64,000 bases of DNA from Breviolum minutum Mf 1.05b.01 (lineage: Eukaryota; Sar; Dinophyceae; Suessiales; Symbiodiniaceae): contig DF240095.1 in the NCBI GenBank assembly GCA_000507305.1, positions 162,753 through 226,752 on the forward strand. Direction: 5' to 3'. Position numbers and translations under genes: made by a program. Numbering within the stretch: position 1 is the first letter of the stretch; the number at the start of each line of letters is the position of its first letter. This document shows, piece after piece, positions 40,292-50,474 of the stretch. The notes below the pieces were generated by a model that did not search any database, was not told the DNA's origin, and saw only the letters and a list, made by a program, of their open reading frames with translations.

Positions 40292-40383
40292 AGACTAAAC
40301 CAGCTACACTCTCAGCGCCAAGCCACAACAAGGCCAATCGAGAGCAACGCCGACGTTCCGCCATGGCGTCACGAGTCAATTAG
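40292..40383 (+). CDS. Short terminal exon candidate
   Basis: The plus strand after TTTCCAAG reads TKPATLSAPSHNKANREQRR, RSAMASRVN, then TAG. It is basic and hydrophilic and the block is clearly GC-richer than its surroundings. Confidence 0.28.
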
Positions 40384-40389
40384 CTTAGT

Positions 40390-40990
40390 TTGCTAATTAT
40401 CATCCACTTCAGGGAAACTTTTTTGAAGGATCTGTGGTTGTTCTTCCCAAAAAAAATGCACTTTTGTGGAAATCCAATCCAAAAAACATTGTCAACTGGA
40501 TTCTTTGTAGGTCTATATTCCTCACGCAAGGACCACAAATTAAAAGTTTCAACCTTTCAACCCAATCTGCAGAGGGAATCTCCACAAGTTTCAAATTTAA
40601 CAAAAAAATGGCTGAGTGAGTGAGGGCATGTATTGGCACAATGTTTGGCCTGTTCTTTGTGCACCACTTTAGCAAGTGCTGGCTTCAACAAAGATTAGTT
40701 AGTTGAGAACATGGATCCGTGCTTGAATCTTAGATATTTCAATGCGTAACAACCATGGCAACTATCAAAACACATCAAGACTTCCATGTTTATTTTTCAA
40801 AGTGCCCAGGTTCTTTCTCGATCAATGGCCCCATAACATTTCATGCACCAAAATCTTTGAAAATCTTGGGGTCATCCTAAACCACCATCTGGGGGACATG
40901 TTTGGTTCATGAGATGTCATGTCATTTTTCATCTACTCGAACGTGTCATCAGCACTCTCGAGCAAATCACGTCGAAGCTGTGGAAAAGAA
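40390..40990. other. Mostly unassigned stretch
   Basis: A minus-strand segment after CCTCTGCAG (40567 down) reads DWVERLKLLICGPCVR; too short to call. No repeat family. Confidence 0.35.
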
Positions 40991-40994
40991 TGGC

Positions 40995-41088
40995 TACCCT
41001 CCAGGGAACTAACATATCCCACCTTGGGAAAAGGAAAATCATCTTCAAAAATGCCTTGGTGCGGGATATGTTAGTTCCCAGGAGGGTA
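40995..41088. mobile_element. Family B foldback element
   Basis: TACCCTCCAGGGAACTAACA opposes TGTTAGTTCCCAGGAGGGTA. One of the two best preserved B copies. Confidence 0.88.
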
Positions 41089-41168
41089 GGAGGTTTCAGG
41101 CCACTTGATAAAAATCAATCAAAATATGTCAAGGGCTGAAACATCCCGGTGGGAATTCGAACCAACCT

Positions 41169-41390
41169 TCAGGTCACCATTCTACAGGTATAAAGCGGCT
41201 TTTTAAGAAATTGTTGAAACCACCTATAGATGGGCAAAAAACAAGGATCAAAGTCGACTGCTGATGAAATGGTCTTTCGGAAATGATTCACAGTCAACAA
41301 GTCGAAGGGAACTCGAGACGAACACCCATAGCACCTATTTCCTTGCAAGTCAAAGGCCGTTGAAAGACTAGTCCCATGCAACTGGCTATA
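41169..41390 (-). CDS. Weak exon candidate
   Basis: The minus strand is open to TGA with GNRCYGCSSRVPFDLLTVNH, FRKTISSAVDFDPCFLPIYR. No acceptor is certain. Confidence 0.2.
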   Translation of the reverse strand, partial: YSQLHGTSLSTAFDLQGNRCYGCSSRVPFDLLTVNHFRKTISSAVDFDPCFLPIYRWFQQFLKKPLYTCRMVT

Positions 41391-41394
41391 AATC

Positions 41395-41720
41395 CCCACA
41401 AACAAGATGCTAACATACTGTTCTTTTCAAAACCACCCAAAAAGACCATCCCAAGTTATATTAGCACGTCAAGTTATGGACATGTTTTTCAAGTCCAAGC
41501 AAATCAATCAAATCAAAAAGATCATACTCAAATGCTCCATTTCGATCATTTAGGGAATATTTACATACCTTTCACCTTGTTCATATGCCCGCTTTTCACC
41601 CAATCGATTGGTAAATAATCCATAACAGGAACATGGGGCATCTGGGATACGATAAAAAAACTGTGATTCAACAGGATTATTTTACAAGCTTGAGGAGTTT
41701 CAGCCTGCCGTTTTAAGGAA
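41395..41720. other. Unassigned stretch
   Basis: AT-rich, nothing recognised. Confidence 0.45.
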
Positions 41721-41830
41721 TACACTCCGGTAAACTAACATAGCTGGCTGTAAATCCACCGAATTTCCAATAGGAAATACATCTACTTAATGGCAGAATT
41801 TCCATTGCTATGTTAGTTTACCGGAGTGTA
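41721..41830. mobile_element. Family D foldback element, best copy
   Basis: TACACTCCGGTAAACTAACA is perfectly opposed by TGTTAGTTTACCGGAGTGTA, with TAGC/GCTA continuing inward. Confidence 0.9.
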
Positions 41831-41975
41831 ACCACTGAAAGGGGAACTATTCGAACCAAAAATCTCCTCAAAAACACCAACTCCGCGAACTCCGCGCACT
41901 CCGCGAAACCCCAAAGCCCCAAAAGGTGCCTGATCCAACTGAGGTCGCAAGGGTCCCTGAGTATAATCAACTAAA

Positions 41976-42238
41976 TGAGCCACGAAAAAAAAACTTCCTA
42001 CCAGGTGATTCAAAGTGACCAAACTTGATCCCCTAGTTGGAGGTCACCAACAACCCCTTAAAAGGGTCACTTAACCATCCCAAAAAGGTCACTTTGAATC
42101 ACCAGGTACTTTCCATTACACTGGTTGGTTTTATATATAGGGATCCTTACAATGGCTAAAAATAATCCCTTAATATGCCATGGGTAGTATATTTCATCCC
42201 CAATATACCTTCAACAACCAGGATTTTCTTTTTTGATC
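41976..42238 (+). mobile_element. Family L element interrupted by K
   Basis: TGAGCCACGAAAAAAAAACTTCC precedes K; CTTTCCATTACACTGG, GGATCCTTACAATGG, GGGTAGTATATTTCATCCCC and CAACAACCAGG follow. Removing K and one TA restores the L order. Confidence 0.8.
42001..42106. mobile_element. Family K element nested in L
   Basis: CCAGGTGATTCAAAGTGACC opposes GGTCACTTTGAATCACCAGG. TA precedes it at 41999-42000 and follows at 42107-42108. Confidence 0.9.
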
Positions 42239-42318
42239 AAAGAAACATTGATGAATGACTGGTGAACCACCCCCCACCCCCGCAACGTGAAAATCCAAGT
42301 CCCAGGAGGTGGAACCCC

Positions 42319-42506
42319 TACTTGGAGGATGGGCTCCCAGGACTTGGTTCAGTAGTTAGGATCACCCCCATTTATAAACCATTCAGTTCGGCCATTTGGA
42401 AGGGGTCCAATCCAACCCGATCCTTAGGGGACTTCATGGGACTTCGAAAACCATAGACTCTATGGCGAGAAAACCATTTATGAAAACTGGGATGATCCTC
42501 CAAGTA
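42319..42506. mobile_element. Family A foldback element
   Basis: TACTTGGAGGATGGGCTCCCAG opposes ACTGGGATGATCCTCCAAGTA. It shares the final TA with the S element that follows. Confidence 0.8.
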
Positions 42507-42609
42507 CACCCTGGAAGATGAACATGCAACCTACTAATCAACCATTTAGAAAGGAAAATGATCTTCCAAGCCTCCATGATTATGTTCCATGTTAATCTTT
42601 CAGGGTGTA
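42505..42609. mobile_element. Family S foldback element
   Basis: TACACCCTGGAAGATGAACATG opposes CATGTTAATCTTTCAGGGTGTA. Confidence 0.85.
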
Positions 42610-42739
42610 CCAGTTACAAATGGCACCCCGATTTTTGTTCCCTTATAAAATGGCCACGTGAATTGATACCTGTGGTTCTTTGGGCCCAGAATTTCTAGGC
42701 GAACCGAGGCCTGAATCCCTTTTATATCATGTCCAACCC

Positions 42740-42920
42740 CCCCCCAAGGCCAAGGCCACGTAAAACCCTCAGGAAATAAGGCCTTCATAGCGGGGATGAT
42801 TAGGTGCTTAATCCCTTCATAAGGCCCACTATTTCTTGGGGGAAACGTGGGAACATTCAATATTCTGCCAAATGGTGGGTGTTCATGGTGATTTGGCATG
42901 GTAGACTCCGTCACAAGACA
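42740..42920. mobile_element. Family O element followed by partial H
   Basis: AATAAGGCCTTCATAGCGG and AAGGCCCACTATTTCTTGGGGG are O; ATTCTGCCAAATGGTGGGTG and TTCATGGTGATTTGG are H. Confidence 0.55.
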
Positions 42921-43097
42921 CTTCCCAATGATAAAGAAAAACTGAACCACTAATTCCAATCCCATCTCACAATACTGAGTGGATGTGTATACTTGCTTGA
43001 AGAGTTGGGTTCTCATACATAATGATTTTAAATAAACAAAGGATTTCATCACCTACATCTAATCATCAATCATCCCAATTCTACATTCAACTCAAAA

Positions 43098-43250
43098 TGG
43101 TTCACAAATCGAAGTTCACGTTTCCCCCTTTTCCAAGGCGTTTCACTGGCGTTGCCCCGTGCTTTGGACGCCAGATCTGGGTGCACCAAACACGACTCGC
43201 AGGCAGTTGCATTGGCGCAGCCCAATGGGAGGATGTAGCGGGTGCCTGAT
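43098..43250. other. GC-rich coding-like island, strand ambiguous
   Basis: Open on both strands: plus (KFTFPPFPRRFTGVAPCFGR) to TGA at 43247, and minus. No exon edge decides. Confidence 0.22.
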
Positions 43251-43296
43251 GAAAACCATGAGGCTCAGCCAAATCAATGCGTCGGATGTAAACGAC

Positions 43297-43409
43297 ATAC
43301 GGGTGTTTCCAAAAATAGTGGTATCCCAAAATGGATGGTTTATAATGGAAAACCCTATTCAAATGGATGATTTTTTGGGGGGTACCACTATTTTCGGAAA
43401 CACCCATAC
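43297..43409. mobile_element. Family G foldback element
   Basis: ATACGGGTGTTTCCAAAAAT opposes ACTATTTTCGGAAACACCCATAC. Confidence 0.85.
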
Positions 43410-43498
43410 AGTAACTTATAAGGACACTGGTGGTTGAGAGTCCTCTTAACTTAATATTAGGGGATAATTCGATGCTTAATTAATCAGGCCTTAGTTCC

Positions 43499-43560
43499 TT
43501 GGATTTGCTTGGTAGATGGGAAGAGTTTTAAAAATTTTCCCCCAAATGGTGGTGTAATCT
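43499..43560. mobile_element. Left half of a family H element
   Basis: CCTTGGATTTGCTTGGTAGATGG and TTTTCCCCCAAATGGTGGTG. Confidence 0.55.
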
Positions 43561-43827
43561 ATGCATCTAGATACAAACTGGAAAATTACGGCTAGAACTC
43601 AAAGTCATGGAGGTTTGGTTCAAATCATTTTCCGGTTCAATTTGTTGATGTTTGGTTTCCGTGTCAATTCTCCGGGGTGTAGACGACTTACAGTAACAAA
43701 CGGTTTTCCCTTTAAATTTCATATGTCACCCCAGCAAACCCACATTCATCACCTACTTTGCCCAAAAGGTTTTAACATGGAAACTGAAACGAAGCTGTAA
43801 TGATGATCTTTAAAATGCATTTCTGAT

Positions 43828-43990
43828 GGCTAATCAACCAAACCCCCCAAAACCTAGCCTACCCCCCTTCCGAAATAAGGGTTTTTTTACCAAGGCCTTA
43901 TTGATGGAAGCCAATGGTTAATAAGCCCTTAACAAGGCCGGCTATCTCTGGGGGAGGGTACGTTAGGGGAAGGCGGTTGGTGGTGTTTCT
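43828..43990. mobile_element. Family O element, most complete
   Basis: CTAATCAACCAAACCCCCC at the left faces GGGGAAGGCGGTTGGTGG at the right. TACCCCCCTTCCGAAATAAGG faces GGCTATCTCTGGGGGAGGGTA. Confidence 0.7.
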
Positions 43991-43994
43991 GCTC

Positions 43995-44417
43995 TACGGG
44001 GGTTGGATATATCACTTTCCAGATTCAACGGCAACAGTATATCACCAAACAATTTTTTCCGCCATGTTTGGAGTGGGTGTTCCAACCACGTTTCAATTCA
44101 GGAGGGAAAAAACAATTAGAAAACATCCAAACGGTTTTTTAGACAGCTTCGCTTGCCCAAATTGATGTTGTCTTTGCCCAAAGTTTTATTTTTGGTACAA
44201 AGAGCCAAACAATCCTTGTTGGAACGAGGTCGGCTGTGGATTCCCTGAAATCTGCTCTTTGTCAACCACCATCAACGATTACCTGGAATACTCTTGAGTT
44301 ATTACTTCTGTGTTTGATTGATTCAGGAGCATTCATTTGCTTGTTTTGTTCAGTCATCAATTGATTGGATATCGAAATGCAAATTCACGAGTTTCTGATC
44401 ATCATTCATTCACTAAC
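43995..44417. other. Unassigned stretch
   Basis: The plus-strand frame to TGA at 44163 is open and partly protein-like (VPTTFQFRREKTIRKHPNGF), but without an acceptor. Confidence 0.35.
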
Positions 44418-44508
44418 CCTAGACATCCAAACACATCCTGCGAAGGTGTTTTAGGTATGTTTGGGCTGCAGTGATTACCTTCTCAGGATGTGTTTGAATG
44501 TATTGCTA
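44418..44508. mobile_element. Family E variant
   Basis: CCCTAGACATCCAAACACATCC opposes GGATGTGTTTGAATGTATTG. Confidence 0.65.
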
Positions 44509-44705
44509 AAGTTTGCCCGGATACATGAAGGTTGCTGTTCTGATTAATAATTGTGTCACCAGAAACCCGTGAACCCCGTCACTCACCCAGACCGTTTCAT
44601 TCAACGTTCGCGCAGATTTTCGCCTGCAAGAGACTTGATCCAAGACTTCCAAATTCCACTAGTGACCAGGTGTGCTCCTGTGACACAAACGACCCCCTTC
44701 CAGGG

Positions 44706-44725
44706 ACAGCAGCAGCAGCAGCAGC

Positions 44726-44809
<84 letters not shown>

Positions 44810-44840
44810 AACCACAACAACAACAACAACAACAACAACC
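44706..44840. repeat. Compound (CAG)(CAA)(CGACAA)(CAA) array
   Basis: Five CAG, then CAA units, five CGACAA hexamers, a CCACAA and CAA again. All frames stay open through it, which produces long poly-Gln, Thr and Asn ORFs with no support as proteins. Confidence 0.95.
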
Positions 44841-44935
44841 ACTGCTACTAGTACTACTAGCACTACTAGTACTACTTCTGCTGCTGCTGCTACTACTCCC
44901 ACTACTACTACCACTACTACCACCACCACCACTAT

Positions 44936-44989
<54 letters not shown>

Positions 44990-45059
44990 GACTACTACTA
45001 CTACGACTACTACGACTACTACGACTACTACGACTACTACGACTACTACGACTACTACG

Positions 45060-45121
<62 letters not shown>

Positions 45122-45122
45122 A
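44841..45122. repeat. Compound (ACT)n array with CGACTA units
   Basis: About 280 nt of ACT/CTA triplets with GCT, CAC and six CGACTACTA nonamers at intervals. Continuous with the previous array. Confidence 0.95.
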
Positions 45123-45233
45123 AGAAAACGACTCTGTGTCACCACAACGAGGCGGGTAGCCTCCATGCTGGCCATGCAGACAAGCAACCACAGATTATTC
45201 CAACGGTGCCACGAATTTTCTTCGGTCCGTTAG

Positions 45234-45525
45234 CTTTGCCGTTCAAAGGCTACAGCTGAAAACTTCGTCTTGTCCGAACCCAGCTTGGCCTCTGTCTGGG
45301 CTGAAGAGGCTGTGGGAGCTAATTGGGCTTCCTTGCAAACCATCGAACGCAAGTGGCCAACTCATTCACTGGCTGGGAGGCAAAGGCGGCGTTGACAAGC
45401 GCCAGGTCTACAGAAGAGGCACGCTCTGTGGGGAACGCCTTGCTGCCGATGCTCGACATGATGCAGTCAGGAACGAAACAATGGCAATTCCAACGCGTTG
45501 ACAATGTGGGCGTCCTCCAGTGCTG
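45234..45525 (+). pseudogene. Coding island with one frameshift, helical protein
   Basis: A TTTTCTTCGGTCCGTTAG acceptor on the plus strand opens RSKATAENFVLSEPSLASVW, EEAVGANWASLQTIER. At 45345-45356 the protein-like frame moves by one base to VANSFTGWEAKAALTSARST, EEARSVGNALLPMLDMMQSG, KQWQFQRVDNVGV. The island is bracketed by trinucleotide arrays. Ala/Ser/Glu-rich helices; family unknown. Confidence 0.42.
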
Positions 45526-45645
45526 CTGCTGCTGCTATTGCTACTGCTACTACTATTACTACTATTATTATGACTACTACTAATATCATTATTATTATTA
45601 TTACTACTACTACTACTACTACTACTACTAGTATACGACTACGAC
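45519..45645. repeat. Compound (TGC)(TAC)(TAT) array
   Basis: Triplet units drift from TGC through TAC and TAT back to TAC, ending with CGACTACGACTACTAC. Confidence 0.93.
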
Positions 45646-45865
45646 TACTACTCCTATTCCCACTGCATATGCAAAAAAAACAATTGTATTCTGCATATCC
45701 GTATGTGATACTGGACATGATTTAGATATAAAAAGGATGAGGATCACACAGCAGCAAAAGCAAAAGCAATATCATTGTTTGTGAAGTTTGTAAATTTAAA
45801 AAAAGCATCCGAATTAAGGACATTCAACCAAAGGACTATGTAATACAAGTGTAATTTGTATATTT

Positions 45866-45985
45866 CTCCCATGAGCCACCAAAACCTACATGTTTAGAGG
45901 TCTTTCTGGTAAATAATATTAAATATGGTTTGTCGGCGGCCCAACCCTTATTTTTTCATGGTTGGCCTGCTTGGCTGAGTAAAAC
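45866..45985. mobile_element. Family V element
   Basis: CCCATGAGCCACCAAAACC, ACATGTTTAGAGG, CGGCCCAACCC, TTTTTCATGGTTGGCC. Confidence 0.45.
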
Positions 45986-46027
45986 CTTGGCAAAAATTCC
46001 ATGACTAAATCATGAGTTGGAACGGGT

Positions 46028-46146
46028 AACCCTGAGGATCCAAAGACCATTAAATAGTCTTTGAGAAAAGACCATTATTTGAGAAGGGATTTATAATCAA
46101 AATTCCTTGCAACTATCTTTTTTGATGGTCTTTGACTTCCAGGGGT
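46028..46146. mobile_element. Family Q-like foldback element
   Basis: TAACCCTGAGGATCCAAAGACCAT opposes ATGGTCTTTGACTTCCAGGGGTA. Confidence 0.65.
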
Positions 46147-46155
46147 AAGGAATTC

Positions 46156-46270
46156 TAGTCACTAAAATGGAAGGTTTCCTGTACCTTGTAAGATTGTTGT
46201 TGGGGTTGGGGATTCCCTTACATAGGCCGCATCCCTACTGCTACATAGGTGAGGATTCCTCCATTTTAGG
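46156..46270. mobile_element. Family R foldback element
   Basis: ACTAAAATGGAAGG opposes GATTCCTCCATTTTAGG. Confidence 0.55.
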
Positions 46271-46477
46271 CACCTGAACATGTTGGTGAGGTCTCCATCG
46301 AACCACCTTGAACATTTACGTCATTTTTTGTGTTGACTTAGTGCAAAGCTGGACTATCTCTGGTGGGGGAACATTTTCACCCCACTTTGTTTGAGGACGG
46401 ATATATTCAGTGTTGACTCAATGATCTGATTCCTAAAATCTAAATAATACAACATGTGTATATATATATATGTATGT

Positions 46478-46585
46478 TGGATTTGCCCAAGATGCTTGGA
46501 AACAGTTTCAAAGAGATTCTCCGAACTGGTGGTTGGTTTCATGGTGATTTTCATCCCATGGGATCCGTAAAACATCACCAAGCAA
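46478..46585. mobile_element. Family H foldback element
   Basis: TTGGATTTGCCCAAGATGC, GAACTGGTGGTTGGTTTCATGG, ATCCCATGGGATCCGTAAAAC. Confidence 0.7.
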
Positions 46586-46740
46586 AAGCGCATACAAGCT
46601 ATGTCTATCATCTGGGTTAAATTGGTCACACTGTCCCAAATTCACCAAACTCAGTTTATAGTGCAACAACAAAGGATGGTGAAATTCGTCCAACTTGAAC
46701 TGGTGAAACTGTCCTTGAACTGGTGAAACTGTCCTTTCCA

Positions 46741-46852
46741 CTCCCTAAAACTAACATAGCCCCTAAAAATGATGGTTTCCCAACGGGAATCTCCAAACTT
46801 CCAGGGGGCCCCTATTTTCAGGGGTAAACTCGCTGTTGGTTTCAGGGAGGAT
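46741..46852. mobile_element. Family C foldback element
   Basis: CTCCCTAAAACTAACATAGC opposes GCTGTTGGTTTCAGGGAGGATA. Confidence 0.75.
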
Positions 46853-46884
46853 AAGTCATGTTTTTAAATCACGACCCCAACCTC

Positions 46885-47010
46885 ACTTAGAAGTCGCAGG
46901 AAGTTAGTAGAAGATTAGTAAGTGCGTTATAACCTCAATATATCATTCATAAGTAGGTTATATGCTATAACCCATTTACTAACCATTTGCCAACTTCCTT
47001 GGGACATCCA
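46885..47010. mobile_element. Family N foldback element
   Basis: AGGAAGTTAGTAGAAG, GTGCGTTATAACC and TAACCCATTTACTAACC, CCAACTTCCTTGGGACATCC. Confidence 0.7.
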
Positions 47011-47166
47011 AACATGGAAATGTTTGGAGGTCGTTGGCACCTACAACGGATTCTCCCGGTCGACTCTCCTTGAAGCCTCTCCACCAACGGATCAACTCTA
47101 ATGGCACCTCGTTACAGTCAGACGGAAATTGCCAGGGACATTCTGAAGGAAAATGCCACGTTTATC

Positions 47167-47267
47167 CCATCACGAATGCTCAATAATGGGACTGGAATAT
47201 TTACCTGCATTTTGGCCTCAATTTATGGTAAATGTATGTGAATATGCCATACTTTGAGTATCTGGGC
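47167..47267. mobile_element. Family F foldback element
   Basis: GAATGCTCAATAATGGGACTGG, ATATTTACCTGC and GTAAATGTATGTGAATATGCC. Confidence 0.72.
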
Positions 47268-47499
47268 ATGTAAAAAAATTCAAGGAAATTTAGCCGGCGA
47301 TGATTTTTTGGGGCCTCTTCTTGATGAGGTCGGCTAGTTCCTGGGGGAAAAAACCCTTGGTATTGTGGAGGTGTCTTGGTGAGGATTTTGCTGAGGAAAA
47401 ACAGTTTTCGTTTGAAGGAATTTTTGAAATACCTCCATGAGATAGGAATATTTACGTACATTTCCCCCATGTTTATGTGGCCATTTTTCTTCCAAATCT

Positions 47500-47602
47500 T
47501 GGATTTGCTGGAAGTTTGATTCCTGGAAAAAAACATATAAACCCAAAAACTATTTTCCCAAATGGTGGTTGGCTTCTTGGTGATTTTCATCCCATGGGAC
47601 AA
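47500..47602. mobile_element. Family H element
   Basis: CTTGGATTTGCTGGAAG, TTTTCCCAAATGGTGGTTGG, GGTGATTTTCATCCCATGGG. Confidence 0.7.
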
Positions 47603-47756
47603 GTCATGTAGGTAAACAAGCCCATCCCATTCGGCGCATCTGGGGATTTGACAAGCTGAAATGATGCGGATCCATGGTGATGTTGAAGTGTGTCTATGTT
47701 TACCCAATCAAAACTGATGAGCACACGAATATCCCATAGGCTTCCAAACACCAAAT

Positions 47757-47833
47757 GTGAGAATATGACTGGACCCCACAAACATACTGATCAAACACCA
47801 TTCACCTCAGGAGGTATGACTCAAAGGACTAGG
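47757..47833. mobile_element. Family E element, degraded
   Basis: ATATGACTGGACCCCAC, CCTCAGGAGGTATGAC, AAAGGACTAGGG. Confidence 0.5.
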
Positions 47834-48246
47834 GGAACACTCCGAATAGTAGGTAAATATAGAAATTATCACGACGGATTCTACCGGAACTCATTTTACT
47901 AAAATTCGTCAACTTAGAGAATAATAGCCACTTGAAATGTGTCAAACAAGAAATGTTTGCCAAACAAAAATTCATGAGAATGATTTTGCAAACAAAATCA
48001 GCCACTCACAGGGTCTTGGCAACCCCCAATGGATATATGCATTACATGTTTCCCTACATTTGGTTGTCCTCATTTGAAAAAAAAACCAAGGAAATCAATA
48101 TTTTCAACACCCAAACTAATCAACCGCTGGTGGTCAGACTGATCACAGCAAAAAACAAACAAAACAGATCCTAAAAGGTGCAAGTCTCGAAACCTGAGCG
48201 GTAACCTCCTGTCCATTGTTTCCTAATATGGTGGACGGGTTTTAGA
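47834..48246. other. Unassigned stretch
   Basis: A short F-like piece (CATGTTTCCCTACATTTGG) near 48050; otherwise nothing. Confidence 0.4.
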
Positions 48247-48247
48247 T

Positions 48248-48399
48248 GAGCCACAAAAAAACACTCGGATACTTTCCAAAAATATACTGGTTGTTTGATA
48301 AGGATCCTTATAAAGATTTTTTACATTCTCCACATAACTGGGTAGTTTGTCATCCCCTATATACCTTGAAAAAAAACATGTTTTTTTTTCATTGCTCAG
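48248..48399 (+). mobile_element. Family L element
   Basis: TGAGCCACAAAAAAACACTCG to TTTTTTTTTCATTGCTCA. AGATGA occurs at both edges (48245 and 48398). Confidence 0.78.
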
Positions 48400-48578
48400 A
48401 TGACCATAAACACCAAAACACTGTGATTTTTTTTGTTCCCTTTCAAAACTCGCACGGTTCGCTGAGGTCACAGACGTTCATGAAAAAGGATTCCAACCTG
48501 GCGGTGTCGAAGACCCCCCGTCGGTTAAAAAAACCATGGTCCACCAACCGTGGAAACATAAAAAACCCACAGCCTTGA
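48400..48578 (+). CDS. Weak exon candidate after L
   Basis: The L edge supplies a textbook acceptor (TTTTTCATTGCTCAG). The plus frame that follows is open to TGA at 48576, with a polar basic end (MKKDSNLAVSKTPRRLKKPW, STNRGNIKNPQP). No upstream exon was matched. Confidence 0.25.
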
Positions 48579-48579
48579 T

Positions 48580-49340
48580 TTTTTGGCGGATTATAACCCG
48601 TGTTTTTGGGCTTGGAAACATTCCTTTAAGGGAGTTTAGCGGTCATCAAATTACCCTGGACAACCACACAAGCTCTGGATATTTTTTTTCTACGATGGAC
48701 GAATGAAGCAAAGGTTTCCCGATCCTAAGGGGATCTTCCCAGGGTGAGTTGGAGCACTTGGGTGTAGGTGAAGATCTGTATTTGAAACCCCCAAAACATC
48801 TCCTGAGGCTCGGCTTTCGGGGGGTCCTTTCACACCTCCGACACCGAGGCTTAAATGGATGTCAGTGTCGGTGGTGTCACTTAATCACTTCCTTCCCCTG
48901 CCCCACGTGAGCAGGTGCTAATCCAAGGCCACTGAAAATGAGCAAAATCCCAACAAGAAATTCATCTTCCATTGGGCGTGTAGTCCCCAAAAGCTTAAAC
49001 ATTGGCCAATGGGTGGGTATCCATGTTGACTTACGGAAAATCCGAATCGCAATCAAATCTCTTCGATTCGTTCTTCCCAGATGAATTGTCTAGGATCTTC
49101 ATCTCAACAATCATGATTCATGGGAATTTAAGGGTGCCCCCCCAATGCCACACCGCCAAAGAAATACGGCCTTGTTGAAGGATTATACACCATCATCCCG
49201 CGTTCTTAAGGCCCTATTTTCTGAAGGTTTTACGTGGCCTTGGGGGGGTGGGCCTCATAAATTCCAATGAATGGTCGAAATTACCAAGGAGTGTAGTGAT
49301 TTAAGTTGGACTTGCTTGCAAATAATCTGGGCAAATCGTA
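48580..49340. other. Mostly unassigned stretch
   Basis: O fragment at 49165-49250 (AAGAAATACGGCCTTGTTGAAGG, AAGGCCCTATTTTC). A block near 48980-49085 resembles 54575-54775 (CATGTTGAC, ATCAAATCTCTT, TTCCCAGATG). The rest is unassigned. Confidence 0.4.
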
Positions 49341-49434
49341 TCCCATAGGATCCATGGATGATGGTATATCTACAGGAATGGTTGATTTTCATACTCTTTG
49401 TAAGTGAATATACCATACATGGATCCAGTAGTGG
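49341..49434. mobile_element. Family F foldback element
   Basis: CCCATAGGATCCATGGATG, GGTATATCTAC and GAATATACCATACATGGATCC. Confidence 0.72.
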
Positions 49435-49895
49435 GATTTACAATATTTCCTAAAACCATCCCTAAACTTGAATGTTTCGGGCATTTCTGGGGGGATTCCC
49501 TTCCTCTAAACCATATTTTGGGATGGCCCCGACTGAGGTCGTTATAGATTTTCCCTAGGTATATGTAATTTAATGTTTTTTTGTTAGGGCTTTGTTGAGA
49601 TGAATTTGGGCATCACAATAATTGGGAAACAGCCTTGAAGATCAAGAATCAAACCCTGCTAGGGTGCCCGTGGGATTGGCAACTAGTTAGCAATTAAAAG
49701 TCCTTCTTTCTCTTCCTGTTCTTGTTCAGACCAGCATGGAATAAAGGCCCAATATAGAGCTTGGGCCCGGGCCACTGGTGCTCTTTTCGTAAGATGTTAT
49801 TTTGCAACTTGATGAAGACAAACAACGCCATCCAAACAAGATAGGAGTATCTCAATGTGAACAAAAGTTTTCAACCCAGGTTGGTGGTTGCCAGC
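49435..49895. other. Unassigned stretch
   Basis: No family or exon recognised. Confidence 0.45.
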
Positions 49896-49899
49896 CAAG

Positions 49900-50282
49900 T
49901 CAGACAGACTTGCAGCTCCAGCATCCAGGAGGCATCAACCCAACCAGGAATGAGTTCTTTGGCCGCTCAGATCTCCGCTCAAAAAAAGCATCAGCAAGAT
50001 CCGAGATTCCAAACCGTTTGGCCTCTGGAGTCATTTTCAGTGCCCATGGTCTCATGGTCGATTCAAAGCGTGGGTTTCGTGCCGCTTTTGCGCAGATACA
50101 GATTTCTGGTTCGGGATTTCTTCTCGATATCGCAACCGCTCCGTAATTTGCCCTCGCTAATAACCCCCTAAACTCGCGCCAGCTACTAGGTCCCCCATGC
50201 CTGATGCCAATGAGCTTGTCAGGCTCCCACAAGAGCATCATTTGAAATGCCCGGGTATCTACCTCAACTTTCACACCACGTC
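49900..50282 (-). CDS. Coding-like island beside a CAA array, strand uncertain
   Basis: The minus strand is open for about 125 codons from the edge of the array to TGA, with VKVEVDTRAFQMMLLWEPDK, IGIRHGGPSSWREFRGLLAR, RFGISDLADAFFERRSERPK. Plus frames are open as well, so GC content rather than coding could explain it. The poly-Leu start of the long ORF is only the repeat. No family recognised. Confidence 0.27.
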
Positions 50283-50283
50283 G

Positions 50284-50287
50284 CAGC

Positions 50288-50331
<44 letters not shown>

Positions 50332-50345
50332 CCACAACCACAACC

Positions 50346-50398
<53 letters not shown>

Positions 50399-50421
50399 AA
50401 CAACAACAACAACAACAACAA
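50284..50421. repeat. Compound (CAA)(CCACAA)(CGACAA)(CAA) array
   Basis: CAA units, three CCACAA, about nine CGACAA, then CAA. Same grammar as 44706-44840. Confidence 0.95.
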
Positions 50422-50474
50422 GGAAGTGTGTTTCTGCGTCCAAACACCTAAAATCTCACAAGGTGCTTGGAAGA

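Noticed and set aside
41137..41186. GGTTCGAATTCCCACC-like T-arm (minus strand) suggesting a tRNA
   Set aside because: TTCGAAT is present, but its flanks do not form a five-pair T stem and no anticodon arm or acceptor stem could be built.
44551..45233. Long ORFs of 196-226 residues on both strands (poly-Gln, Thr, Leu, Val, Ser)
   Set aside because: They are frames through the triplet array and stay open in several frames on both strands, so they are not evidence of a protein.
47201..47707. 168-residue minus-strand ORF
   Set aside because: It crosses an F arm and an H element and has no protein-like stretch outside them.
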